Source: Heligmosomoides polygyrus polygyrus (lineage: Eukaryota; Nematoda; Chromadorea; Rhabditida; Heligmosomidae). From it: a DNA stretch of 64,000 nucleotides. Under the pieces are notes generated by a model. The model saw only the letters and a list, made by a program, of their open reading frames with translations. It was not told the origin of the DNA and made no database searches. Position numbers and translations under genes: made by a program. The DNA lies in NCBI GenBank assembly GCA_947396885.1, contig OX377202.1, forward strand, positions 34,587,407 through 34,651,406, in the 5' to 3' direction. Positions 11,641-21,227 of this stretch are shown piece after piece. Numbering within the stretch: position 1 is the stretch's first letter; every line of letters begins with the position of its first letter.

Positions 11641-13730
11641 CACAACACTCTGCTTGGCCATTGTAGATTGCACATAAATGAGTTCTGCGCATCGTGAAGG
11701 TCGACTACCACAGGAGGGCCACTTAAATTCGTTCCACTGAAGGATAACAGAAAGAATCGAGTTCACTACTTCTCTACGAGAGCTGCTTAGGACTACCTCA
11801 AGGTCTGAAAAGGCTCACCATTCCTAGCAACTTTTTGTCAATTAAAGGCATGTTAGACCGCTGCGGTAGCGTGACTTCTTGTTAATACTTTTCCTTACAA
11901 CTTCGTGTCCTCTTCCGATTTTGAGTTTCTATGTTTCTCTTCCACTTTCTACCCCACGTGTGCTCGTTTTTACGTGATTAATTCATGTATTAAATAAATA
12001 TAAATGTGAAGTAGCAATAATAGTCAAAAGAATAGGCGGGTGCTTGACATCATGTGCACACAAAAACCTTCGAAGTTCATTGTGGAGTCGTAACCAGGCC
12101 AAACTAACATCTTCACGCTTCGGGGTTGGCAAATTCGTACCGGACTTATCTGCAAAAGACAGAAGAGACTGACGGAATAAAACACTGCCAAATATGTAAG
12201 CCAGCGCTGTCCTTCATAGGAGCACTGTGCGTCAACACAAGCAGTTTGAAGCTTCAAGAAATGATAGAGACACCGCCATAAACATTAGGAGGAACTACTA
12301 CTATGTATACGGTAGGTTTTGTCAGGGAACAATATTCGACGCGTTCTTTGTGTGCCACTTGGATGGTGTTGGATAAGTGGTGCTTTTAAAACGCAGCCTC
12401 CCAGATAAGAGCCTCTTTTCGGATATTTGATTAATCCCGAGATAGTTGGCAGACTGATGTTATTCTCAGTATAGGAGTTCAATACCGAAAAAACGCCAAC
12501 AACCGCTGATTAATTACTGTAATCGCTTCACGCGGCGTAAACACGCAGGAAAAAGGGAGGAATGATGCGCCACGCATTTAAATTCGTTGAATACTAGCTT
12601 TACAGGCTTGGCGAAACTAAACACCTACAACAAATAGAAAGGAAATGGAATTACAAGACGCACCCGCACCTCTTTCTGATATTGGGCGCGCCTGGAAGGG
12701 CGTTGTTCGAGGTGTAGACTGAGGCAAAAGGTTCATGCGTTCCTGGAAAAAAAGGAAAACAGGCAAAGACAACGGTCCAGTCATGAGTTTCACATAGCGC
12801 GGTTTACTAAAAACAAGTCGTCTAGATCCCTTCAGAAATCCGAGGTCTCAGGATCATTTTAGAAAGCGATTGAAGACGGCGGAGGATTAGATGCGGCGGG
12901 AACAGCACGCAGTTGTTTTTGGTTTCGTTAACAATGCTAATCTTGTTATTGTATCGGCAAGACGAGGACCACCGGCATCAGAGACCGAGCAACATCTGTC
13001 GTTCAACGAAAGCGAAGCGCGAAGAATTGGTTGTGAGGAGTTATGCTGAAAGAGGAGTGAGCGATATCCAAGCGATGAGGCGCTAGAGTCTGAGAGGGGC
13101 ACAAAGCCGTCATTTGTCTTCACCAAAGGCAAATGCAAATGAATTCGGTCGGAGATTAGATGGGATGTTCTTCCAATCCCAAGAGGCCAGCGCTGCATCA
13201 GAAGAGAGCACCTTAGGTCGATCACAGGATACAGGTGGGCATGACGTCAATTAGACTTACCCACAGTTTAGGCCCCAGCCAAGGCACACGAACCATCTGT
13301 TCAGTTTTACACATGAAGCCGCTTCTCCCGGACAACGCAAGGATGCTCTACACCTAAACTGGCTTATTTCTCGACTCCACTTGACAGCTGAAAAATACTC
13401 CCGCTCATGTCTCAGCCATTCTCACCATCAGAAAGACGCAAACAGCTGTAGCCAGGGAGCATTTTTAGTTCTCCGCGAAGTATTTGAAAACGCTTAATAG
13501 TGCAACAAGGTGTCTTTTGTTCCACCTCAGCTTAGTGGGAAACAAAGTGAAATGACTCAGAGCCGGAAATCTTGATAATGTTCTCTGAAGCTCGCTCGTA
13601 CTTGTTGTTCACTTCTTAATCGAATTATGAGCTACTTCATGTTTGGTAGAAGTAAAAAATGTGCAGCTGTAAGGTGTTGATTTTAATACGACTGTGCAAA
13701 TTTTGCATGAAAAATATGAATAGAATAATA
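11641..13730. other. Intergenic, nothing recognised
   Basis: No gene, TIR pair or tandem repeat could be supported. Confidence 0.35.
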
Positions 13731-14040
13731 ATAGGATGGTGCAAAAGAAATGTTGGCTTTTTGTTTTAATGGTTTCAGCACTATTTCTAAAACAAACTTA
13801 GACTTTCTAAAAGGCATTATATATTATTGGAAAGCTTATTGTATGCGCTATCTAAATATGTAAATAGAATTTAATTCAAGTCGCTTATTTAAAAAAATAA
13901 TTAGGTTTTTATTTTCAGATGTCTAAACGCGATTTTCATCAAATTTACTTTTACTAGTTGAAACGAGGCCGACTTCCACTCAAATCGCTCGAAATATCCA
14001 CGAAGTATGGGGCCATGGAAGTATCAACGATTGCACATAC
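13731..14040 (+). mobile_element. 5' fragment of a mariner-like transposon
   Basis: The start GGATGGTGCAAAAGAAATG resembles the terminal repeat of mariner elements. After an AT-rich leader, an ATG near 13918 opens a transposase N-terminus beginning MSKRDFHQI. The next residues, read through a frameshift, give a helix-turn-helix-like RNIHEVWGHGSIND, as expected for mariner DNA-binding domains. The element stops abruptly at 14040, where the 3' tail of a minus-strand RTE fragment begins. The rest was not found. This is a dead, truncated copy. Confidence 0.55.
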
Positions 14041-14863
14041 TTACTTTACTTTGATACTTTGATGGTCCTTTTGTCGGCTGCAAGACTTCTCAGCGGAGAT
14101 CACAACACATCCAGACCGCTCGATCTCTGGGAGCTTGCTTCCAGTGGGGCAGACTCCGCTCTCTGAAAGATCTTGAGACTGAGTCTGGCCATCGCGTTGG
14201 AGGTCGTCCCAATGGTCTTTTAGCCCTAGTTTATACTTGCGCCGCCACCGGCGCGGCACCACGATCGCCATAGATCTCATTTTTCGCGCCGCCCGGCTGA
14301 TATCAATCCCGACCATCGTGCCGCGCCGCGCAGCGGTGCAAGTATAAACTAGGGCTTATGGTTTCTTGGGAGCCATTCTGTGACACGAAGGCTCCATCTA
14401 TCGCTCTTTCGTCGAAGCAGGTGTCCGGCCCAGCGATATTTGGATTTCTTCGTCTACTGCAGCGAGTCTGCTAATTGCGACTTCTCCTTAGTTCCGAGCT
14501 TCGTAGGCCTTCTTGCCATTGCTGACGAAGGCTTGTCCTCAGAAGGCATCTCTCCAGTGCCCAATGCGTAGTCTGCATTGCTCTGGCGGTTGTCTTGTTG
14601 TCGGGCCAGATTTCCGTCGCGTAGCATATCGCACACAGTACAGAGGCCTTGAATATCGAGGCCCTGATGCCGGCATCTTTGACCAACTTTCGGTGACTTT
14701 GCGAAACGAACTGAAGGCTGCCCATGCTGAGCGTCTCCTGGGGTTTTCCAGAAGCAAGGTCGTTACCCATGTTCAGCTCTCTTCCCATATCGACGTACAG
14801 TTGTGGACGTAGCCTTTCAAAAATGCCGCATTTTTTTCGACCTTTTGAAATAACTTCCTTCAA
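14041..14863 (-). mobile_element. RTE retrotransposon 3' fragment, interrupted by a MITE
   Basis: On the minus strand, 14863-14359 encodes the C-terminal part of an RTE reverse transcriptase polyprotein, including ICYATEIWPDNKT and LERCLLRTSLRQQWQE. After a 133-bp insertion, 14222-14041 encodes the end of the same protein, including GLKDHWDDLQRDGQTQS. The same segments occur on the plus strand at 20757-21217. The element ends in an AAGTA-type repetitive tail at 14041-14060. It is 5' truncated and inactive. Confidence 0.75.
14220..14358. mobile_element. Palindromic MITE, 133 bp, TTA target duplication
   Basis: The element at 14223-14355 starts GCCCTAGTTTATACTTGC and ends with the complement. 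It is flanked on both sides by TTA (14220-14222 and 14356-14358). Its interior is a CpG-rich hairpin. Comparison with the RTE copy at 20757-21217 shows the uninterrupted target, which proves insertion. A 3-bp TTA/TAA duplication is typical of PIF/Harbinger-type elements, so this class is inferred. Confidence 0.8.
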
Positions 14864-15010
14864 AGTTAACTAATTGAGAAAGCAAGAACATTTTTGAGTT
14901 CAGACGAGTTCAGGGGAGTTTTGAGCTCAAGCACAATTAGATAGCTTAAGATAATTTTGAAAATTTTCAAAACTGAACCGAATTCTCCTACATTTTAATT
15001 TTACATTCAA

Positions 15011-15020
15011 TATTGTGCTC
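15011..15020. repeat. Left target duplication of the RTE copy
   Basis: TATTGTGCTC here is identical to 21218-21227. It abuts the first base of the HDV-like ribozyme at 15021, so the two RTE pieces 15021-15994 and 20757-21217 belong to one insertion. Confidence 0.75.
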
Positions 15021-15085
15021 CCCCTTCATGTGCCACCTCATCGCGGTGAAGGGGTGAACATCACTTTGTGATGGCTAACGGCACA
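15021..15085 (+). ncRNA. HDV-like self-cleaving ribozyme at RTE 5' end
   Basis: The full nested double pseudoknot can be drawn by hand. P1 pairs 15021-15027 with 15048-15054 (CCCCTTC/GAAGGGG, 7 bp). P2 pairs TGTGCC 15029-15034 with GGCACA 15080-15085. P3 pairs ACC 15035-15037 with GGT 15045-15047, closing the 7-nt loop TCATCGC. P1.1 could be CA 15039-15040 with TG 15055-15056. P4 pairs CATCAC 15059-15064 with GTGATG 15068-15073. J4/2 reads GCTAAC with the candidate catalytic C at 15075. Cleavage would fall 5' of 15021, exactly at the target duplication. HDV-like ribozymes are known at 5' ends of RTE and R2 elements. Confidence 0.85.
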
Positions 15086-15994
15086 AACGGTCACGCAGTA
15101 CGCGACGCTATGTCGTGTATGGGCGGCTCTCCTGTATCCCTGGCCAGGAACATGTGAGTAACCAGACCACCGCTATGGCTCAAGCAACTAAACCCGTGCC
15201 CCAGTCCTCCGCGCGCCGGAGGTGGACTTCTACGACGTCGGTTCCATCCACCTCCGGCAAGGGGCCATCTAATCTCGGGGTTAAACTATCAGGACGTCAT
15301 TAGAATTAGACTAACGGAAACTCCCTCCCAACACGACACGGAATCTGCCTATTCGTCTGCTCTTATAACTGTCGTTCGATCGCATCTGAGTAGGATCTTC
15401 GGACACTGCTTTACAGAAGCCGCAACATCAAATACGACGTTATCGCCCTGCAGGAAACGAAAGGCAGAACGGAAACCATAAGAAGGACCGACCACAACGA
15501 GCTTCTCATTATCGGAGCAAAGGTGGTCAGAAAGAATATTGGCGGAGTTGGATTTCTCGTCAATTCGACAGTGCACCACCAAGTAGACTCTTACAAGATC
15601 ATCAGTCCGCGAGTAGCTGTTCTTCGTCTGGAAACCAAAGACCAAGGAACCATCTCCATCATAAATGGATATGCTCCAACATCTGCGGCCACAGAAGAAG
15701 TAAAGGAGGAATTCTACAAGCTGTTCGAAAGGACTGTCAACGACGAGAAGAGCTACTACAAAGTTGTCGTTGGTGACTTTAATGCTATCGTCGGTACGAA
15801 TGATCACGACGAATGGAGGCTAGGGCCACATGGAACTTTCTCAAGGAACGAAAATGGAGAGCGCCTAATAGACTTCCTATCCGCGTGCCGTGTCTACCAT
15901 GGAAATTCTATGTTTAAGAAGCCTTCAAACCGATGATGGACCTGGGAAAGCCCAAATGGAGAAACACGTTCGGAGATCGACCATGTTCTTATAA
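15021..15994 (+). mobile_element. RTE non-LTR retrotransposon, 5' part with AP-type endonuclease
   Basis: This is the 5' end of an RTE element. It starts with an HDV-like ribozyme, followed by a leader frame beginning MYGRLSCIPGQEHVS at 15115. It then encodes an apurinic-type endonuclease, read with frame breaks from about 15350 to 15990. Catalytic motifs visible are LQETKGRTE (metal-binding Glu), NGYAPTS, and VVGDFNAIVG (catalytic Asp and Asn). The element nicks target DNA and primes reverse transcription from the nick. The frame shifts before the SDH motif. At 15995 it is replaced by Naiad sequence. The copy at 35622 is very similar. Confidence 0.85.
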
Positions 15995-16099
15995 ACTAGT
16001 TCCAGAACAGTCCACTGCGTCATTCAGACACGGTACAGGATCAGGACGTCTACCTAGGAAGGATACAGGTATGTTAGTTAAATCACTCATCCGTCCCCT

Positions 16100-16180
16100 C
16101 CCTTACTGATGAGCACAGGGGGATGGATACTTCTTAGTTTGGTTTTCGTATAAGGGCCCGTGCGAAACGAAAACCAAACT
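16100..16180 (+). ncRNA. Hammerhead-like core with permuted strand order (candidate ribozyme)
   Basis: Three strands match hammerhead junctions. Strand X is CCCTTA (16100-16105), CTGATGA (16106-16112), GCACAGGG (16113-16120). Strand Z is a 13-nt stem arm (16136-16148) ending in CG, then U and A (16149-16150), then TAAGGG (16151-16156). Strand Y is CCCGTGC (16157-16163), GAAA (16164-16167), and the exact complement of the 13-nt arm (16168-16180). Stem I is CCCTTA/TAAGGG, stem II GCAC(A)GGG/CCCGTGC, stem III 13 bp. All conserved core bases are present. The order X-Z-Y is not one of the three natural circular orders, so the fold in cis would be a pseudoknot. Activity is inference. Confidence 0.6.
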
Positions 16181-18247
16181 ATCTCTTTCCTTTTCCATTT
16201 ATCTGCATGCCTTGTTTTGTTCTTCCTTTTATTACATAAGCTAGTATCTGTTGGTTGCTCGAGGGTAACCCGACTCCAACTGATGCTAGTACCTTAATGG
16301 GTTTTGTGAAAAAATTCCTTTACTCAGTTGATACAAGGCTTTCCTTGTTTAGACCAATAGGTCGCCTCTTTTTCCGACCAATGGTCGTCCTATCCGTCTA
16401 ACTGACGGTCCTTCTTTTCAATTCTATATCATATTTTCTACTACTTCCGTGTCCGCATTATATTTGTTCTTTGATATTATACATTTTCCTTACACTCTTC
16501 CCTATATAATAACATAAGATCCTTATTACGTCTTCATTTGCCTTTAATTTCTACTCTCTTCTTCCATAAGCTTATTCACTATTTAACTCATCAAATTTAT
16601 TTTTCTGGCTCTTTGTGTAACAAACATAACAATTCTAATTCAAAGATTTCAAATTGACTGGCTCCTTCTTCCTATTCTCCTATATGGAACGTTGCTTTAG
16701 TGATGGAGCTTGACTCGTGTCCTCTTCATCCTTTTCCTCATAACTTCGTTTACGACCACCTCCACTCTAAACATTATATATCTACTCATTTTATTTTACT
16801 TTATACAAAATTCATCGTATTCTTCTACTTACTTATACTAACCTTTTCCTCATTCCTCTCCTCAACGGCTCCTTCCTTCTCTTCCAGAGCTTGTATGTCT
16901 CCCAATCCAGGCAGTTCTAGTGTTCCTCTCTGTAGTCTTCCATTCTAAAAAAAATTTATATCCAAATAATTGTGTTTCTCAGCTAAATAATTCATTTATA
17001 CACTTACTTCATAGTCCCTTTTTTTCTTTTCGCCTAATAGGTCAGCAACCGGGATTCCTTGCCATTCGGGAAGCTTCATTCCCATCTTTATTGCAGCAAC
17101 AGAAGGTTTCATTCTCTGAATAACTGTTAGTTTAACTTCCACCAAACCTTTATTTATTTTCAGTACTTCTAACTACTCACAATGCTTCTTCCTATTTCCA
17201 AATACCCTCTTCTCACGTGCATCTCTGGCGCTCTTTTACCATGCTTTGAATACAGCTCACCTAGCTTTTTGCGCAACAACAGTCTAAATACATCACATTA
17301 CTTTCTAACCCCAATATTGCCCTTTCTTCTTTGCTTACCCCAAGTTTGTTTCATCACTTGCTCTCAGCGTCGCCTCTTTTATTAGCTCGATACGGGTGCC
17401 ATGTGTTCGGTTGTATTCCATCAGCTTCTTACGACCTTCAGTCAAATAATATTTCCAATACTCATACGACACCCTTGCCTAAATCAAAGTTTTCACTCAT
17501 TTGTTATATTTTAAATTATTCTTTCACTACTTTAACAAATTACCCTCATGGCAGGAATACCACGTGCCTCGCCAGCCGATGTGGGCCACGTAAAGGGAGT
17601 TGGTCTCCCGTCTCCACTGTATCTTAAACACTTCTTCTTACTACCCAATTTCCTAACCTTTAATAACAGTTTTTCTCTCTCACTTACCCGGTAATCACGT
17701 TTGCCAAGTGCGACAGCAATCGATCGTACCTCCAATTGTCTTTATTGGGCAAGCCGATTATTCGTACCCAGTCCACTAGTACACGTCGATTCACGTTCTC
17801 TTGGAACGTTTCCTTACGGCGATCCTGCTCAGCTCTTCCTTTCTAAACAACTCCAATTCACTATCATATTGGTTCCTTTCGTTTTCCTTGTCAACTTATA
17901 CAACTTCTTTAAACTATACTTTCATTTATAAATTTCTTCAACACATTTCCTTTCCCCACTCTTGGGTTTATCCTTTCCTTCTACCAAAATCTTTACTAAT
18001 CTCTTTAAACACGGGGACCACACCCCTTTAACAATAGGGGCTCTTTTGATAGGGTTCATAAAAGTGGTTACAGCAAGTGGGGGTATGTATCTACGCCTTC
18101 ATAAGGGTCTATGCACTTCTCCTACTAACTCTTTAATAATTTCTCTCATCACTTAGGGTTCGCGGGTCCCTTGGGGCAATCCCCCTAAAACCTACCCCTA
18201 GTATATGGATTGGGCCGTCCATATACTCATTTACAGGCCTACCACTA
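16181..18247 (+). other. Pyrimidine-rich leader of Naiad copy 1
   Basis: This stretch of about 2 kb between the hammerhead-like motif and the endonuclease is strongly C/T-rich on the plus strand. Its open frames are rich in S, L, F and P and have no recognisable domain. They are best explained by the base skew rather than by coding. Near 16257-16277 and 52128-52143 the two Naiad leaders share a CTCGAGGG...CTCGA/CCCGAC hairpin-like word. Confidence 0.5.
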
Positions 18248-18784
18248 TTGCTCCCAACATTAACAGCTACTATCTTAATAATCGTTTTCAAAAAAAACAA
18301 GGAAAACGGACATTATCATTTGATTAACTTTGGTACTGATGACCACCCCTCAGCTTGTTCTTCACAATGCAGTCTTTGTTTTCTTATTAATAAAAACAAC
18401 TACATTATTTCCACAACTACTAAACTAAGAATTAAAACCTATGTTAATAACATAGCTAATTGCAGTAGCAGTAATGTAATTTATTGTTTAGAATGCCTAG
18501 AATGCGGGCTTCAATACGTTGGACTTACTACAAGAAAGCTCAAGGATCGTATGAGAGAGCACATGCTCAATATTAAAAAAGGTTCTATTCACAATTATCT
18601 ATATAGCCACTTCACTAATAAATGTCAAAAAAAGCTATACACCTTTTACATACTAGATAATTTAAATGACAACAGCAATAAAGCTGTACTACAAGAAAAA
18701 GAACTTTTCTGGACTCATCTTTTAATCAGCAGCTACCCCTTTGGTAACAACGATAACATAAAATCCTACGGTGATGTATCATAA
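18248..18784 (+). pseudogene. N-terminal GIY-YIG endonuclease domain of Naiad copy 1
   Basis: A continuous frame of 178 codons ends with TAA at 18782-18784. It contains a cysteine cluster CSSQCSLC (residues about 38-45). The GIY-YIG fold signature follows: VIYCLEC, then LQYVGLTTRKLKDRMREH with the catalytic Arg and a His. Near the C-terminus QEKELFWTHLL carries the expected catalytic Glu. In living Naiads this domain and the reverse transcriptase are one protein. Here a TAA separates them, and coding sense resumes just after it in related frames. The domain would nick the target for target-primed reverse transcription. Confidence 0.8.
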
Positions 18785-20756
18785 ATAAATAACCCCCTCA
18801 CTTTTAAGCCAAACCATCCCTATTTTAATCTAAGCATAGTTAAAGAAAGAAAAAGAATTACTCATAAATCTAAAAAACATAAAACTCATTCAAATGTTAT
18901 TGAAGAAACCTATCATTTCCTTAATATTGTAAAAACAGCTGACAAATATAACACTATAAAAAATAAACTATATAAACTTAAAAGGAAAGTTATTAAAAGC
19001 ATTATTGTAAAATGTTACAATGGAGAAATCCTTAAAGAACTTACTAAAGAAAAAGGCTTTATTTTGCTTTGCTTGCTTTGTAAATTTCAGTTTTATTGCA
19101 AAAATAAAAATATTTACATTTCCAAAAATACTCATTCTTAATTTTGCAATCTTAAAACGCCTTATATTCACAAAGTATTAGACAAAATAGATATAGGGAA
19201 GATTGTGCGTACCAATGAAATAACTAACCTTATCAAAATCCATTCGAAAGTTAATTATGTTCTTTTTAGAATCATTTATACATATAACCCACCTATTTCC
19301 AAAACAGTTTTCAACTATAACAAGATTCTTAAAAATCTTAATGATTGTGATATTATAGGAATAACGGAAAACCGTTGCATTTGTAGTAATCCTTTATTCA
19401 AAAAATATATACATCCCCAATTTAAACATATAGCTACTGGTGACTACGATGTTATACCTAACCCAGAAGTTAAACATTTACTTAATAAAGGTTGCAAATT
19501 CAGACCTTCTCCAAATGTCAACAAAAAAGTTTTCGTTCAATGGATAAATCAAAACGCCGAAGATTTTACAAAAACTATTAAAAATAAATATAAACTACCC
19601 AATAATATATGTAATAAAATTAAACTATTAATTAGTAATAATTTCAAAAAGAAACTTAAACCACTATTGTACGTTAACTCCTTCAATAATGATAACTGCA
19701 TACCAAACAAAACCATTACTAGCATTAAAAAACTTCAAAATAATTTCGTTTTCTGTCCCTTAGATAAAGCCTCAAATAATTATGGAATAATTTGTAAAAA
19801 ATTTTACATCTTAACTTTGATGAAGGACATGGGAATATCAATAGTCAATAATACCATTAACATGTCAACTACCAATAATACTTATAGCGTACATCCAGAG
19901 AATAATCTAAATGATGTCATTAAAAAACACTCACGAATCATTAACAACATCGATATAACTACGTCTACCTAAATAGGAAAAATACCGTTTATCTATGGTA
20001 TTCCTAAATTGCATAAAAATCCCTTAAAATTCAGATTCATTACTGGGGCAGCAAATAGCACCATAAAATCCCTTTCGTTACTTCTAACTAGTATTTTAAA
20101 ATTTATCAGAAATCACTTTAAAAATTATGTAGAAGCAGTTAGGACTAGGAACTCAACCACCATTGGATATTGGTCTATTAATAATATTAATATCAGCGAA
20201 AAACTTCAAAACATTCATGGTAATAATTTAAAACTGTTTTCTGCTGACTTCAGTGAGATGTTCACAAATTTGCCTCATAACATTATACTCAAAAACATTA
20301 AGGAAATTCTTCAGATTTGCTTTAAAAACTCACAAAAAACATTCATTGCTTTTAATGGTTATAAAAGTATCTTCTACACCAACACAACAAGTAATAAAAA
20401 ATTCAAATACTATAATATCATGGATATAATTTACTTTACTGATTTTATTCTCAATAACTGCTTTTGTAAATTTTCAGAACATCTCTTTATACAAGAACTG
20501 GTGTCCCACAAGGTAGTAACGTTAGTCCTTTGCTAGCCGATCTCACACTATCATATTTTGAATATCTTATTCCAAAAGTCAACCAAACCATTCCATTTTC
20601 GAACCTTTCCGCCATATGGACGATTTACTAATAATACACAACAGCAATTCCAATTTTATATTTCACACGCTAAATAATATTTACCACAACATAATCAAAT
20701 TAGATATCACACACTTAAATGATTACAGTTGCAATTATCTAGACTTAGAAATTCAA
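18785..20756 (+). pseudogene. Reverse transcriptase part of Naiad copy 1
   Basis: The linker encodes NHPYFNLSIVKERKRI and, after two breaks, the main frame 19205-19972 with the CxC motif and LDKASNNYGIICKKFY. After a stop, 20009-20536 gives the LHKNPLKFRFITGAAN block and motif A SADFSEMFTNLP with its catalytic Asp. A one-base shift near 20497 is needed to read motif B GVPQGSNVSPLLADL. Another is needed for motif C MDDLLI, which holds the catalytic Asp pair (near 20616-20633). These reverse transcriptases are related to telomerase. Sequence ends at DLEIQ, so the thumb is missing. The number of breaks is small, suggesting a fairly young copy. Confidence 0.8.
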
Positions 20757-21217
20757 GCCCTCTGTACTGCCTGCGATGTGTTACGCGACGGAAACCTGGC
20801 CCGACAACAAGACAATCGCCAGAGCGATGCAAACTACTCATCGTGCACTGGAGAGATGCCTTCTGAGGACAAGCCTTCGTCAACAATGGCAAGAAAGCCT
20901 ACGAAGCTCGGAGCTACGGGAGAAGTCGCAATTAGCAGACCCGCTGCAGTACATGAAGAAGACCAAATATCGCTGGGCCGGACACCCGCTTCGACGAAAT
21001 GACGACAGATGGAGTCTCCGTGTCACAGAATGGCTCCCGAGAGACCATAAGAGACCACTGGGACGACCGCCAACGCGATGGGCAGACTCATTCTCAAGAT
21101 CTTTCAGAGAGCGGAGTCTGCTTCACTGGATGCAAGCAGCCAGAGATCAAGCGGTCTGGAAGAGTTGTGGTCCCCGCTGAGAAGACCTTCAGCAGACAAA
21201 AGAACCATCAAAGTAAG
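20757..21217 (+). mobile_element. RTE retrotransposon, 3' part
   Basis: Frame 20776-21180 encodes the C-terminus of the RTE polyprotein: MCYATETWPDNKT, KTKYRWAGHPLRR and GRPPTRWADSFSRSF, ending WKSCGPR. The element ends near 21217, directly before TATTGTGCTC, the same ten bases that precede the RTE 5' end at 15011-15020. The central reverse transcriptase, about 2 kb judging from usual RTE length, is missing between the two parts. Confidence 0.8.
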
Positions 21218-21227
21218 TATTGTGCTC
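21218..21227. repeat. Right target duplication of the RTE copy
   Basis: TATTGTGCTC, identical to 15011-15020. Confidence 0.75.

Larger units (their letters stand above)
15995..20756 (+). mobile_element. Naiad-type Penelope-like retroelement, copy 1
   Basis: The element order is a leader of about 2.25 kb, then a GIY-YIG endonuclease (18248-18784), then reverse transcriptase (about 18785-20756) on the same strand. Endonuclease before reverse transcriptase is the permuted order described for the Naiad/Chlamys clade; canonical Penelope elements have it at the C-terminus. A CxC motif (NRCICSNP, near 19371-19390), characteristic of that clade, lies between the domains. The 5' boundary interrupts RTE sequence at 15995. 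The 3' end is lost: reverse transcriptase stops shortly after the MDDLL catalytic box and jumps to RTE sequence at 20757. Several stops and frameshifts show it is dead. Confidence 0.85.

Noticed and set aside
16700..18156. Several plus-strand open frames rich in S, L, F and P in the Naiad leader
   Set aside because: Explained by the C/T skew; no domain or codon pattern supports coding.
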